64,000 bases of DNA from Streptomyces sp. AM 4-1-1 (lineage in GTDB: Bacteria > Actinomycetota > Actinomycetes > Streptomycetales > Streptomycetaceae): the NCBI RefSeq assembly GCF_029167625.1, contig NZ_CP119145.1, forward strand, positions 2,852,001 to 2,916,000, in the 5' to 3' direction. The notes below the pieces were generated by a model. It saw nothing but the letters and a program-made list of their open reading frames with translations, was not told the origin of the DNA and made no database searches. A program made the translations under genes and the position numbers. Below, piece by piece: positions 1 to 9,310 of the stretch (position 1 is its first letter; each line of letters begins with the position of its first letter).

Positions 1-723
1 GAACCCGGCGAAGAGGTATTCGTCGATGTCCCCGGGCAGCGGCGCGGTGGAGGCGTACGTCACGGCGGGCGGCGCCCCGAACGCGATGGCGACGGGCAGC
101 CGTTCACCGCGCCTGGCGGCGACCTGGTAGTGGTTGCGGCTGTCCTTGTGGATCTGCCAGTGCATCCCGATGGTGCGCCGGTCGTGGCGCTGGAGCCGGT
201 ACAGCCCCAGGTTCCGCACGCCGGTCTCCGGGTGCTTGGTGTGCGTGAGCCCCAGGTTGAAGAAGGAGCCGCCGTCCTCGGGCCAGGTGAACAGCGCGGG
301 CAGCCGGTCGAGGTCCACGTCGTCACCGGTGAGGACCACCTCCTGCACCGGCGCGCTCCCCGCCTTCACCTTCCTCGGCGGTACGTGGGCCATGGCGCCG
401 AGCTTTCCGAACGCCTCGCGCACTCCGACGAAACCGTGCGGCAGCTCGGGCTTGAGCAGCCCGCCGATCTTGGCGCTGATGTCGTCGTACGACTTCAGTC
501 CGAGCGCCTTGAGGAGGCGCCGGTCGGTCCCGAAGACGTTCATGGCCAGGGGCATCGAGGACCCCTTGACGTTCTCGAAGAGCAGCGCGGGGCCGCCCGC
601 CTTGTTCACCCGGTCGACGATCTCGCCGACCTCCAGATACGGGTCGACCTCGGCCTTGATGCGCTTGAGCTCGCCCTCGCGCTCCAGGGCCCGGAGCAGG
701 GAGCGAAGATCGTCGTAAGCCAT
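1..723 (-). CDS. UbiD-family decarboxylase (menaquinone pathway type), C-terminus beyond window
   Basis: Only the first 241 codons are in the window; the gene runs off the left edge. The protein starts [17 protein letters not shown] and continues with the N-terminal UbiD fold. It includes segments such as LFENVKGS and [12 protein letters not shown], which are typical of the prenylated-FMN-dependent decarboxylases. In streptomycetes these act on aromatic acids in the futalosine menaquinone route. The ATG at 721-723 gives the normal N-terminus of the family. The neighbouring cytochrome c maturation and hemL genes fit a respiratory-cofactor neighbourhood. The family call is firm from the N-terminal half. 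The exact substrate is inferred. Confidence 0.85.
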   Translation of the reverse strand, partial: MAYDDLRSLLRALEREGELKRIKAEVDPYLEVGEIVDRVNKAGGPALLFENVKGSSMPLAMNVFGTDRRLLKALGLKSYDDISAKIGGLLKPELPHGFVGVREAFGKLGAMAHVPPRKVKAGSAPVQEVVLTGDDVDLDRLPALFTWPEDGGSFFNLGLTHTKHPETGVRNLGLYRLQRHDRRTIGMHWQIHKDSRNHYQVAARRGERLPVAIAFGAPPAVTYASTAPLPGDIDEYLFAGF

Positions 724-900
724 GCCGTCCAGTTTGTCATCACGCCCGCCGATCACCGGGAGTGCCCCACCCCGTGCCCGCCCCGGCCGGTCCGGCGGCT
801 CCCGCCCGCTCGCCGCTGCCGGACACCCGCAGCGGATACGCTGGCCGTGTCACCAGGGGCGACGATCCGCCCCGCCGCCGCTCACAGGGGGGATGTCATC

Positions 901-1341
901 ATGCTCCGGGTCCTGCTCTTCGTCCTGCCTGTCGCGCTGATGATCTACGCGTTCATCGACTGCCTCAACACCCCCGAGAAGGAGGTCAAGCACCTCCCGA
1001 AGATCGCCTGGGTGGTCATCATCTTGATGTTCTGGGTGGTCGGGTCGGTGGTCTGGCTCGTCAAGGGCAAGGAGCGCGCGCCGGCCGGCGCCCGGCGCGG
1101 GCAGTGGGTGGCGCCCGACGACAACCCGGACTTCCTGCGGTCGCTGAAGGAGGACGGCGGGGGCGAGCCGGACGGCGGCGCCGGGACCGACGGCCGGACC
1201 GGCGACGAGAAGGACGACGAGAAGGACGACGAGTCGGCCCTCAAGGAGTGGGAGGCCGATCTGCGCCGCCGCGAGGACGAACTCAAGCGCCGCGAGGGCG
1301 GAAGCGGTGGGGCGGGCGACGCGACACCGCCGAAGTCCTGA
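901..1341 (+). CDS. Small PLDc_N-domain membrane protein
   Basis: A 146-residue protein with two membrane segments (about residues 2-18 and 35-52) separated by the short motif DCLNTP. This is the arrangement of the phospholipase D nuclease N-terminal (PLDc_N) domain. The C-terminal half is hydrophilic, rich in Asp, Glu, Lys and Gly, and ends in a predicted charged helix ([20 protein letters not shown]). A strong ribosome site (AGGGGGG) sits just before the ATG at 901, although the frame is open further upstream. The stop codon lies in the first copy of a direct repeat. The catalytic PLD part is absent, so an enzymatic role is unlikely. Function is unknown. Confidence 0.75.
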   Translation: MLRVLLFVLPVALMIYAFIDCLNTPEKEVKHLPKIAWVVIILMFWVVGSVVWLVKGKERAPAGARRGQWVAPDDNPDFLRSLKEDGGGEPDGGAGTDGRTGDEKDDEKDDESALKEWEADLRRREDELKRREGGSGGAGDATPPKS

Positions 1342-1450
1342 CCTTCCGAAGTCCTGACCGAAGATCTGGCCTTGCGAAGACCTGACCTTCCGAAGATCTG
1401 GCCTTGCGAAGACCTGACCTTCCGAAGATCCGACCTTCCGATCTGGCCCT
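1331..1450. repeat. 32-bp tandem repeat with degenerate flanking copies
   Basis: Two perfect adjoining 32-bp copies lie at 1360-1391 and 1392-1423. Shorter degenerate copies of the motif gaagNcctgaccttcc flank them on both sides. The upstream gene's stop codon falls in the first partial copy. The array could fold into weak hairpins and may end transcription. Confidence 0.8.
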
Positions 1451-1734
1451 TCGGGGCCCTGACGTGCGGGGCCCCGGCCCTTCGGGTGCCTGACCGTCCG
1501 TCGCACCTCTGTTCCGAACCGCCGTACTCGCTCTTCCGCTGATCCGACGATCCTCCATTCCGTCTTTCCACCATTGCGCTGATCCGTCGATCCGCTGATC
1601 CGTCGATCCGACGGTATGCGGAACAGCCACCTCCGAACCGCCCTCGGCAAATCCTCTTACTCGCCCAACCACCGGCAGCTACGCTGCTGTTGACGCTGTG
1701 ACGGGTCATACGGGGAGTCGGCGCTGGGGGTTCT
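1451..1734. other. Intergenic region with a 16-bp tandem duplication
   Basis: No gene is seen between the PLDc_N gene and the ATPase gene. A perfect 16-bp tandem copy (gctgatccgtcgatcc) lies at 1578-1609. The stretch just before the ATPase start (about 1640-1730) is less GC-rich and is the likely promoter region. I could not assign -35 and -10 boxes with confidence. Confidence 0.5.
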
Positions 1735-3897
1735 GTGGACAGAGAGCTGTACGGACGAGAGGCGATCTTCAGCGGTGACGGTCTCGCGGCCCGGCTGACG
1801 GGACTCGACCCGTCCAGCTCCGCCAAGGCGCCCTTCGAGCACCGCGACGATCCGCCCGTCGTCGTCCTGACCGGCGGTCGCGGCATGGGCAAGACCGCCG
1901 TGCTCAAGCGGCTGCGCACGCTGTACCGGGACGTCACCCCGATCGCGCTCGTCGACTGCGAGGCCGTGACCCCGCCCGAGGACCCCGGCCCCGGCTGGAC
2001 GCCCGTCACCGGGGTGCTGCCCCTGCTGGCCACCCAGCTCACCCCGAAGGTGCGGGCCGCCAAGCCGGTGCAGTTCCCCCGGCTCAGCCTGGGGCTGGTC
2101 GCCGTGGCCGGTATCTCCTGGAGCCAGGAGGACGACACCCGCGCCCAGCGCGACCTCCAGGCGCTCGGCCCCGTCCTGGCCACCGTCGACCCACGGAGCG
2201 GCACGGTGGCGGCGCAGAACTGGGTGTCCAAGGTGCTCCCCAAGCTCGCCGCGTCCGCGTTCGACTCCGTGGCGCCGCTGGCCGGGATGGTCGCCGAGAC
2301 CACGGTGGAGACCGTGCTGGAGGAGACGTTCAGCCGGTTCCAGCGGCACACCGCCGACTGGTACGGCAGCTATCCGCACGCCGGGGGCAACGGCAAGGTG
2401 GGGCTGCGGCAGCTCGCCATCGACTTCGAGCGCGGCGGTGATCTGCGCCGCCGCGCCGAGGACCACCTGGTCGGCGCCCTGGTCGAGGACCTGTACCGGG
2501 CGTACCGGGGCCTGGCGCGCGGCAGCCGCCGGGGCAGACCGGTGATCCTGCTGGACAACGCGCACGCCCCGCTCGGCCGGCAGCTCGTCGAGCCGGTGCT
2601 GCGGCAGCGCGCCGCGGGCCAACGCGACCAGATCGTGTTCGTCGCCGCGTCCCGCTCGCACGACCACGAAGGGCTCAGGCACGCCACCCGGCACCGGCTG
2701 CCGGAGGTGGCACACGCCTCGCGCTGGGAGCGCGGCGCGGACGTGTCGTCCGGGATTCTCGCCGTCGAACTGACCCCGCTGGACGCCTCGCACGTACAGG
2801 CGGCGTTCGAGCGGTACGACCGGGCGGGCCGCACCCCGGCCGGGCTGGCGCGCGGGGTGCACCGGCTGACCGGCGGGCGTCCGCTGTGCGTCTCGCTGTT
2901 CGCGCGGGCGGCGGGCGACGCGGTGACGCTGCACGCGCGCACCTCCGGCGCTTCTCCGGACCCGCGCTCGCTGGTCCCGGGCACCCTCTTCGACCGCACG
3001 GTGGAGGTGCGCGAGGACCGTCCGCCGGTCCGGGTCGCGGACGAGCTGCTGGAACGGCTGCTGCCGGACCAGCGACTCGACGTACTGAGCGTGCTGGCCG
3101 CCTCGCACGGCGAGGACTCGGCGCGGCTGCTGGCCAGAACCCGGCTGCGCGGGGCGTCGATGGACGGCGATGTGGCGCTGCGGATGCGGGACGTGCTGCG
3201 GACGGAGGACTGGCCGGTCGGCCCCGACCACTTCGTGGCCGATCCGCTACTGCGTTCCCTGCTGCTGCACCGGCTGCGCTTCGGCGACGGCGACCATCCG
3301 CACTACGCGATGTGGCGGGCGGTGCACGAGTCGCTGCGCGGTGCCTACGCCACGGGCGGCGGCATCACGAGCGTCCGGCACCGGCTGTACCAGGAGCTGG
3401 TACTGGGCCGGGTGGCGGCCTGTGTGACGTATCTGCGGGAGACCTTCCACCAGCCCGACGTGCTCGGCTGGCTGGGCGAGCTGCGGTTCATCGCGTCGGC
3501 GCCGTATCCGCGCGCGGGCACCGACGACGGGCCGGACCTGCGGCGGGCGTCCGCCCTGGGTCAGGACCTCGCCTCCGGCCCGCTGCCCGACACGGAGACC
3601 GGGCTCGACGGGCTGGCCGGGGAGGCCGCGGAGCTCCAGACGCAGTTGCGCAGACTGCTGCACGCCGTGTGGCTGGTCTCCGATCCGCTGGCCCTACCGG
3701 ACGACGAGGTGACCGACAAGATGGCGCACGAGCTCCGGCAACTGTCCGGCAGACACCCGACCGGCAACAGCGTCCTGTGGGACGCGGCGACGCACTGGCC
3801 ACGGGACGTCAGGAGCTGGCAGCCCCTGTCCATGCCCCCGGGCACGCACCCACGAGGAACCGGACACGGACGGAGGGACGGTGGCCCGTATGCGTAA
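1735..3897 (+). CDS. Large P-loop ATP-binding protein (AAA/NACHT-like), unknown function
   Basis: A 720-residue soluble protein with a Walker A motif GGRGMGKT (residues about 47-54) and a Walker B-like strand VILLDNAH near residue 270. The fold is therefore an AAA- or STAND-type NTPase. No sensor, DNA-binding or membrane domain is recognised in the long, Arg- and Leu-rich C-terminal part. The GTG start at 1735 precedes a sequence that reads like a domain from the first residue. The stop overlaps the next gene's start by 17 bp, so the two are translationally coupled. The partner is a membrane-anchored periplasmic-binding-like protein, which suggests a two-part sensing or transport-related device. 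Function is inferred only from this pairing. Confidence 0.75.
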   Translation: MDRELYGREAIFSGDGLAARLTGLDPSSSAKAPFEHRDDPPVVVLTGGRGMGKTAVLKRLRTLYRDVTPIALVDCEAVTPPEDPGPGWTPVTGVLPLLATQLTPKVRAAKPVQFPRLSLGLVAVAGISWSQEDDTRAQRDLQALGPVLATVDPRSGTVAAQNWVSKVLPKLAASAFDSVAPLAGMVAETTVETVLEETFSRFQRHTADWYGSYPHAGGNGKVGLRQLAIDFERGGDLRRRAEDHLVGALVEDLYRAYRGLARGSRRGRPVILLDNAHAPLGRQLVEPVLRQRAAGQRDQIVFVAASRSHDHEGLRHATRHRLPEVAHASRWERGADVSSGILAVELTPLDASHVQAAFERYDRAGRTPAGLARGVHRLTGGRPLCVSLFARAAGDAVTLHARTSGASPDPRSLVPGTLFDRTVEVREDRPPVRVADELLERLLPDQRLDVLSVLAASHGEDSARLLARTRLRGASMDGDVALRMRDVLRTEDWPVGPDHFVADPLLRSLLLHRLRFGDGDHPHYAMWRAVHESLRGAYATGGGITSVRHRLYQELVLGRVAACVTYLRETFHQPDVLGWLGELRFIASAPYPRAGTDDGPDLRRASALGQDLASGPLPDTETGLDGLAGEAAELQTQLRRLLHAVWLVSDPLALPDDEVTDKMAHELRQLSGRHPTGNSVLWDAATHWPRDVRSWQPLSMPPGTHPRGTGHGRRDGGPYA

Positions 3898-5455
3898 TCC
3901 GCTGCGCTATCGCGTCTGGTACACGTTCAGACAGCGCGTCGTCACCACGATCGTGGTGGCCGCGATCGTGATCGGCGGCGGCTGGTACGGCGTCGACCGG
4001 CTCACCGACCGGTCGTGCGGACCGCACGGCGTGGCGAAGCCGAAGGGCAGCGACGAGTGCATTGGCGTGTCCGGCGACGGTTACGACTTCGGGATGCGGG
4101 GTCTGACCGCAGTCGCCAAGGCGATCGGCGAGGAGAACGCGGGCCTGAAGACGGCCGAGGACAAGCCCGTCGTGTACGCCACGGTCGCCGTGCTGCTGCC
4201 GCTGACGACCCGTGACGAGGGCATGGGCACGAAGGTGCTGCACGAGCTCCAGGGGGCGTTCGCCGCTCAGTACCGGGCCAACCACTCCCTGACCGGTGAG
4301 ACGCCGAAGATCCGTCTGGTGCTGGCCAACACCGGCAGCGACAACGCCTTCGCGCCCGATGTCGCCCGGCAGCTCACGACGATGACCGGGGCCCCGGACA
4401 ACCTGCGGGCCGTGACCGGGGTCGCCACCAGCAACGAACAGGTCGAGCGGGCGGTGGCCACGCTCACCGGGAAGGACATCGCGGTCGTCGGCACCACGAT
4501 CACCGCCGACAACATCGCCAACGGCCCGGGAGGAGAACGCTTCCCCGGGCTGGCCCGGGTCTCCCCCACCAACCAGGACGAGGCGAGCGCCCTCGCCCAG
4601 CTCCCCACGGTCGACCCCACCAAGGCGGTACTGGTGTACGGGGAGGGCACCAAGGACCGCTACACGGACACCCTGCGGTCGGCGTTCGAGCAACGCCTGC
4701 GGGGGAAGGCGCTGTACGAGTCCAAGTCGTTCACCGCCCCGGCCGATCCGACGCAGGAGGGCGATCTCAACAGCCGGTTCCGGGACATCACGATGCTGGT
4801 GTGCGGGATGAAGCAGGTGAACACCGTCTTCTTCGCCGGGCGGCACACCCAGTTGCGGCAGTTCGTCAACGCACTCGGTGAGCGGGGCTGCTATCAGGAC
4901 CAGCCGCTCACCGTGGTCACCGGCGACGAGGGTTCGTACCTCGGTGCGGACGAGAAGCTGGACCGGACGGCACTGACCCACAACCTCACCGTGCAGTACG
5001 CGGCGCTCGCGCACCCCGACGCCTGGGTCGCGAAGCCGGGTAGGCCGGTCCCCGCGACGGGGGGTTCGGCCGCCGACTTCAGGAACTTCCTGGATGCGCT
5101 GACCGCTGTCGGGAAGGCGCCGGGCGGGCGGGTCGGCCCGTTCGCGCACAAGGACCTGCTGGACGGGCAGGTGATCGTCGCGTACGACGCGATGACGACG
5201 GCCGTGCAGGGGATCTGGCAGGCGCCGCCGGGCGACAAGGGAATGCCCCCGATCGCGGACGTGGGCAAACAGTGGTCGGTGATGCAGGGCGTGCTGAAGG
5301 TGAAGGGAGCGGGCGGCTGGATCTGTTTCGACAAGTACGGCAACCCCTACGACAAGGCGATCCCGGTGGTGCGGCTGACCGCGAAGGGGATTCCGGAGTT
5401 CGTGCGGATCGTCTGGCCGAAGCGGAGCGCACCGCCGCCGAACTGCACGCCGTAG
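3881..5455 (+). CDS. Membrane-anchored type I periplasmic-binding-fold protein
   Basis: A 524-residue protein. An N-terminal transmembrane helix (about residues 18-37) is followed by an extracytoplasmic type I solute-binding fold similar to the branched-chain amino acid receptors. VLLPLTTRDEGMG starts the first lobe and VVGTTITADN and LVYGEGTKDRYTD follow. There is no lipobox, so it is tethered by the helix. The GTG at 3881 has a good GGAGG site and overlaps the upstream ATPase gene. No permease gene is adjacent, so this is not a standard ABC importer. A ligand-sensing role coupled to the upstream ATPase is my inference. Confidence 0.75.
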   Translation: MARMRNPLRYRVWYTFRQRVVTTIVVAAIVIGGGWYGVDRLTDRSCGPHGVAKPKGSDECIGVSGDGYDFGMRGLTAVAKAIGEENAGLKTAEDKPVVYATVAVLLPLTTRDEGMGTKVLHELQGAFAAQYRANHSLTGETPKIRLVLANTGSDNAFAPDVARQLTTMTGAPDNLRAVTGVATSNEQVERAVATLTGKDIAVVGTTITADNIANGPGGERFPGLARVSPTNQDEASALAQLPTVDPTKAVLVYGEGTKDRYTDTLRSAFEQRLRGKALYESKSFTAPADPTQEGDLNSRFRDITMLVCGMKQVNTVFFAGRHTQLRQFVNALGERGCYQDQPLTVVTGDEGSYLGADEKLDRTALTHNLTVQYAALAHPDAWVAKPGRPVPATGGSAADFRNFLDALTAVGKAPGGRVGPFAHKDLLDGQVIVAYDAMTTAVQGIWQAPPGDKGMPPIADVGKQWSVMQGVLKVKGAGGWICFDKYGNPYDKAIPVVRLTAKGIPEFVRIVWPKRSAPPPNCTP

Positions 5456-5520
5456 GGGGCGTGAGCGGCCGGCGCCCGCCGTCAGCGACAGCGGGCGGTA
5501 CGAGCCCGTCGGCATGAGCC

Positions 5521-5559
5521 GTCGGGGACAGCGGTCGGGGACAGCGGTCGGGGACAGCG
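5521..5559. repeat. 13-bp tandem repeat, three perfect copies
   Basis: Three contiguous copies of gtcggggacagcg lie between the convergent genes ending at 5455 and 5574. A following GTACGTCCCC could pair with the GGGGAC of a repeat and form part of a shared terminator. Confidence 0.8.
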
Positions 5560-5573
5560 GTCGGTACGTCCCC

Positions 5574-6128
5574 TCAGCGGTAGCCCTCGCGCAGCTGCCG
5601 CCATCTGTCCGGGTCCCAGCGCCAGGCGGCGGTGGCCGGGTGGCCCTCCAGCGCGGCCACCAGGTGCTCGAAGTGGTGGTGCCAGGCGGCGAGGGCGTCC
5701 GCCGGGAGCCGGTCGTCACCGACCGGCTCCCGGGGGAACTCATGGCTGAAGCGCAGCAGGACATGGGAGCCACGCGGCGGTTCGAGATGGAAGCGGACGC
5801 GGTTGGGGTCGTCGGTCCGGATCACGCCGGGGTGGTCGTCGAGGGTGTACTCGGCGACCCGCTCGACGTCCCAGGCGGTGATCGTGCCGGTGGCGGCCGT
5901 GGACCGGCCGTCCACGTCGGTGCCCGGTCCGCGCAGGGTCACCGCGCCGCCGAGGCGCGGTTCGAAGGGGTCGGCCTCGGCGAGCCACCCGCGCAGTCCG
6001 CCGGGTGTGGCGACGGCTGCCCACACCCGGGGGACGGAGTGGGGCAGCCGCAGCGTGAACCGGATGACGTGGGTGCCGTCCCGGGTCTCACCGGTGCCGC
6101 GCTCGATCGCGTCGGTCGTATCGCTCAT
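5574..6128 (-). CDS. SRPBCC / AHSA1-like protein
   Basis: A 184-residue protein of the START-like SRPBCC superfamily, AHSA1 subgroup. Typical elements are the N-terminal strand with LPHSVPRVWAAVATPGGLRGWLAEA, the central GGAVTLRGPG strand, and the C-terminal helix with WHHHFEHLVAALEG. These proteins form a hydrophobic cavity. In bacteria they are mostly of unknown function, sometimes encoded with ArsR regulators, but none is present here. The ATG at 6126-6128 gives a normal length. It is convergent with the upstream binding-protein gene and stands alone. Confidence 0.75.
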   Translation of the reverse strand: MSDTTDAIERGTGETRDGTHVIRFTLRLPHSVPRVWAAVATPGGLRGWLAEADPFEPRLGGAVTLRGPGTDVDGRSTAATGTITAWDVERVAEYTLDDHPGVIRTDDPNRVRFHLEPPRGSHVLLRFSHEFPREPVGDDRLPADALAAWHHHFEHLVAALEGHPATAAWRWDPDRWRQLREGYR

Positions 6129-6214
6129 GACCCCAGCGTGGCCCGGAAGGCGGTGGCCCGCACGGGCAGGCCACCCACGGTCCGCATTCGGACGATGTCA
6201 CCCGTACGGCGGTG

Positions 6215-7297
6215 TCAGACGCCCGCGTAGGAGTGCTTGCCGGTGACGAAGATGTTGACGCCGTAGTAGTTGAAGAGCCAGCAGCCGAAGGCGACCAGCG
6301 CCAGGTAGGCGGCCTTCCGGCCCTTCCACCCGGCCGTCGCGCGGGCGTGCAGATAGCAGGCGTACGCGACCCAGGTGATGAACGACCAGACCTCCTTGGG
6401 GTCCCAGCCCCAGTAGCGGCCCCAGGCGTCGCCCGCCCAGATCGCGCCCGCGATGATCGTGAACGTCCACAGCGGGAAGACGGCCGCGTTGATCCGGTAC
6501 GAGAACTTGTCGAGGGTCGAGGCGGCGGGCAGCCGGGACAGCACGGACTCCGCGAACGAGCCGGGCTTCCCGCCGCTGGCCAGCTTGTTCTCGTAGCTGT
6601 CGCGGAAGAGGTACAGCAGCGTGCCGACGGCGCCGAGGTAGAAGACGGCGCCGCAGATGATGGCCGTGGAGACGTGAATCCACAGCCAGTACGAGTGCAG
6701 CGCGGGCACCAGCTGGTCGCTGGAGGTGTAGAGCACGGTCGTCGCGATGCCGAGGTCCAGCAGCACGGTGGTGACCAGCAGCAGCCCCATCCAGCGGACG
6801 TTCTTCTTCAGGAGCAGCAGGACGAGGTACGCGCCGACCGCCACCGTGGAGAAGGTGATGGAGAACTCGTACATGTTGCCCCAGGGGGCCCGCCGCACGG
6901 ACATGGCGCGGGCGACGACACCGCCCGCCTCGACGAGGAAGGCGAGGACGGTCATGGAGACCGCGATCCGCCCCCACAGGTCGCCCCTGAACGTGCCGCC
7001 GGCGGCGCCGGGGCCGTCCGGGACGTCGCGCGAGCCGGTCGCCGACCGGGTGACGATCTTCGGGCGGTCCAGTACGGCGGTGGCGCCGCCCTTCTGGGCG
7101 ACCCTCACCCGCACGGTGCCCGCGGCGGCCTCGGTGCCGGTGAGAGCGGCGGCCGTGCGTCCCACCTTGCTGCGGCTGCCGAACACCCACTCGGCGATGT
7201 GGGCGAAGAAGGCCAGCGTGTAGACGGCCATCGACGAATAGATCAGCACATTGCTGGTGTGTGCCAGATTCTCGTTGGTTGCGGCGGCGAGATTCAC
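6215..7297 (-). CDS. ccsB: Cytochrome c biogenesis protein CcsB (CcsA family)
   Basis: A 360-residue polytopic membrane protein, last gene of a System II cytochrome c maturation operon. It carries the tryptophan-rich haem-handling motif (WGRYWGWDPKEVWSFITW, near residue 295), flanked by membrane helices, and conserved histidines in other helices. Together with ResB it forms the synthetase that exports haem and attaches it to apocytochrome CXXCH motifs on the outer face of the membrane. The start overlaps the resB stop by four bases (ATGA), so the two subunits are translationally coupled. Family and role are firm. Confidence 0.95.
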   Translation of the reverse strand: MNLAAATNENLAHTSNVLIYSSMAVYTLAFFAHIAEWVFGSRSKVGRTAAALTGTEAAAGTVRVRVAQKGGATAVLDRPKIVTRSATGSRDVPDGPGAAGGTFRGDLWGRIAVSMTVLAFLVEAGGVVARAMSVRRAPWGNMYEFSITFSTVAVGAYLVLLLLKKNVRWMGLLLVTTVLLDLGIATTVLYTSSDQLVPALHSYWLWIHVSTAIICGAVFYLGAVGTLLYLFRDSYENKLASGGKPGSFAESVLSRLPAASTLDKFSYRINAAVFPLWTFTIIAGAIWAGDAWGRYWGWDPKEVWSFITWVAYACYLHARATAGWKGRKAAYLALVAFGCWLFNYYGVNIFVTGKHSYAGV

Positions 7298-9306
7298 TTC
7301 TCAGCCCCTTCGGAAGGTTCTGCGGCAGAGTCGGCGGGTGCGTCGGGTACGGCAGGTGCGTCAGTTACGGCGGATGCGTTAGTCACGGCGGGTACATCCG
7401 TGACAACGGGTGCGGCGGATACGACAGTTACGGCAGATGCGGTGGAGACACGTGATGCGCCGGGAGCCACGGATTCGGCGGGCCCGGTCTCTGCTCCGGC
7501 CCCGGACTCGGCCCCGGCTCCGGACCCGGCGTCAGCGCCGGTCCCGGCTTCGGACGCGGCTTCAGCCCCGGACCCGGCTCCGGACTCGGACTCGGCTCCG
7601 CCGCCTTCCCCGTCGCCGGTCGTCGGCGCGGCGTCCGGCGCCGTCGGCGCCACCGCGTTGAGCGAGACCGCGAGTTCGGCCAGTTCCTCGGGGAGCTTCG
7701 CGGATTCGCTGCGCCCCAGCCCTGCCATCTCGACGACGGTGACGCCGTCCGCGCCCCGTACCGCCCGTACCCACACCCGGCGCCGCTGGATGAACAGCGA
7801 ACCGGCGAGTCCGGCGATGGCGGCGACAGCCCCGCCGAGCGCCCAGCCACCGGCGGGCTGGTGCGAGACCTGGAAGCTGGCCCACTCCTCGACGCCCAGG
7901 AAGGTGATCGATCCGGCGCCGTCCGGCAGGGTCATCGTCTGACCGGGTGCCAGCCGCTGCTTGAGCTTGTCGCCCTTGCTGTCCTTGAACTCCTTCATCT
8001 GGGAGCTGTCCAGCTGGTAGACGTTCTGCGGCAGACCGGAGTCGACGCCGAGGCTGCCGTGGTAGCCGTTGACCGCGAGGACCGGGTCCAGTGCGCCGGG
8101 GAACTGGGAGAACATCGTCCCGTTGCCCTCGCCCGCGAAGGTGGGCACGAAGAACGCCTGGAAGCCCAGCTGGTCCTTCTTGCCGTTCTTGTCGCGGTAG
8201 CCGTCCATCACCTTGATCGCGCCGGTCGAGGTGATGTTGTTGTCGATGGGCAGCAGCGGTACGGGGGCCCGGTAGACCTCCTTGCCCCTGCCGTCCTTGA
8301 CGGAGACGACCGGTGCGTAGCCGTGCGAGATCAGATAGACCTTCGAGCCGTCGATGACGAGCGGTTCGTTGACCTTGATGACCGACTTCTCCGGCTTGCC
8401 GTCGGCGCCCTTCGAGTAGGTGACGCGGGCCTCGAAGGTGCGGGGCGTGCCGAGCTGCGGGCCGCTGCGCTCGTAGGTGGCGACGAAGTCGTCCAGGACG
8501 AAGCTGAACGGGACGAGGGAATCGGTGTGGTAGAGCGAGCCGGCCTTGAAGTCGTCGTACTGGGTGAGCGTGTTGGAGAAGCCGTCGCCCTCGACGATCA
8601 GCTTGCCGCCCTCGGACTTGTAGAGCTGCCCGACGGCGAAGGCCACCAGCATCACGATCAGCGCGACGTGGAACACGAGGTTCCCGGCCTCGCGTAGATA
8701 GCCCTTCTCGGCTGCGACGGCGTCCCCCGTGGAGTCCGCCCGGTAGCGCCGCTTGCGGAGCATCCCGAGCGCGGCCGCACGGACCTGCTCGGGTTCGGCG
8801 TCCGTACGCCAGGTCGTGTACGCGGGCAGCCGGGTCAGCCGCTTGGGGGCGCCCGGCGGCCGGCCGCGGAGCTGTCCGACGAACTGGACGGTGCGCGGCA
8901 CGATGCAGCCGATGAGCGAGACGAACAGCAGGATGTAGATCGCGGAGAACCACACCGAGCTGTAGACGTCGAAGAACTGGAGCTTCTCGTAGATCGGCGT
9001 GACGGTGGTGTGCAGGTCCTTGAAGTTCTGCACCTTCAGCTCGTCGACGCTGTTCTGCGGGATCAGCGAGCCGGGGATGGCGCCGAGCGACAGCAGGAAC
9101 AGCAGGATCAGGGCGATCCGCATCGAGGTGAGCTGCCGCCAGAACCAGCGGGCCCAGCCGATGACCCCCATCGACGGCAGTTCGGCGACGCGCTCCTCGC
9201 GCGGCGCGGTGGAGAGCTGGGTGCCTGCCGCGCCCAGTTCCCGCTCGTTCTCACGCTCGTCGTCGCGTCGGCGCTCGCGCGCCTCGTTCACGTGCGTCTT
9301 GCTCAT
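7294..9306 (-). CDS. resB: Cytochrome c biogenesis protein ResB (Ccs1)
   Basis: A 670-residue protein. Membrane helices begin near residues 65 and 125 (ALILLFLLSLGAIPGSLIPQ, IYILLFVSLIGCIVPR) and 200-225, followed by a large extracytoplasmic domain and a final helix near residue 490. These match ResB/Ccs1, which works with CcsB to deliver haem to apocytochrome c. The last ~110 residues are an extended low-complexity tail rich in Ala, Glu, Gly, Ser and Thr, with degenerate VTDAPAV units. The tail lies beyond the family's normal end. It starts 4 bp after ccdA and overlaps ccsB. Confidence 0.93.
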   Translation of the reverse strand: MSKTHVNEARERRRDDERENERELGAAGTQLSTAPREERVAELPSMGVIGWARWFWRQLTSMRIALILLFLLSLGAIPGSLIPQNSVDELKVQNFKDLHTTVTPIYEKLQFFDVYSSVWFSAIYILLFVSLIGCIVPRTVQFVGQLRGRPPGAPKRLTRLPAYTTWRTDAEPEQVRAAALGMLRKRRYRADSTGDAVAAEKGYLREAGNLVFHVALIVMLVAFAVGQLYKSEGGKLIVEGDGFSNTLTQYDDFKAGSLYHTDSLVPFSFVLDDFVATYERSGPQLGTPRTFEARVTYSKGADGKPEKSVIKVNEPLVIDGSKVYLISHGYAPVVSVKDGRGKEVYRAPVPLLPIDNNITSTGAIKVMDGYRDKNGKKDQLGFQAFFVPTFAGEGNGTMFSQFPGALDPVLAVNGYHGSLGVDSGLPQNVYQLDSSQMKEFKDSKGDKLKQRLAPGQTMTLPDGAGSITFLGVEEWASFQVSHQPAGGWALGGAVAAIAGLAGSLFIQRRRVWVRAVRGADGVTVVEMAGLGRSESAKLPEELAELAVSLNAVAPTAPDAAPTTGDGEGGGAESESGAGSGAEAASEAGTGADAGSGAGAESGAGAETGPAESVAPGASRVSTASAVTVVSAAPVVTDVPAVTNASAVTDAPAVPDAPADSAAEPSEGAEK

Positions 9307-9310
9307 CGGA

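Noticed and set aside
130..1341. Long plus-strand open frame across the UbiD and PLDc_N region
   Set aside because: Before 901 it is a shadow of the UbiD gene on the other strand. Only the part from the ATG at 901 reads like a protein.
1657..3231. Long minus-strand frame opposite the P-loop ATPase
   Set aside because: It mirrors the codon bias of the true gene, has arginine- and proline-rich composition and no motif, and lacks a ribosome site.
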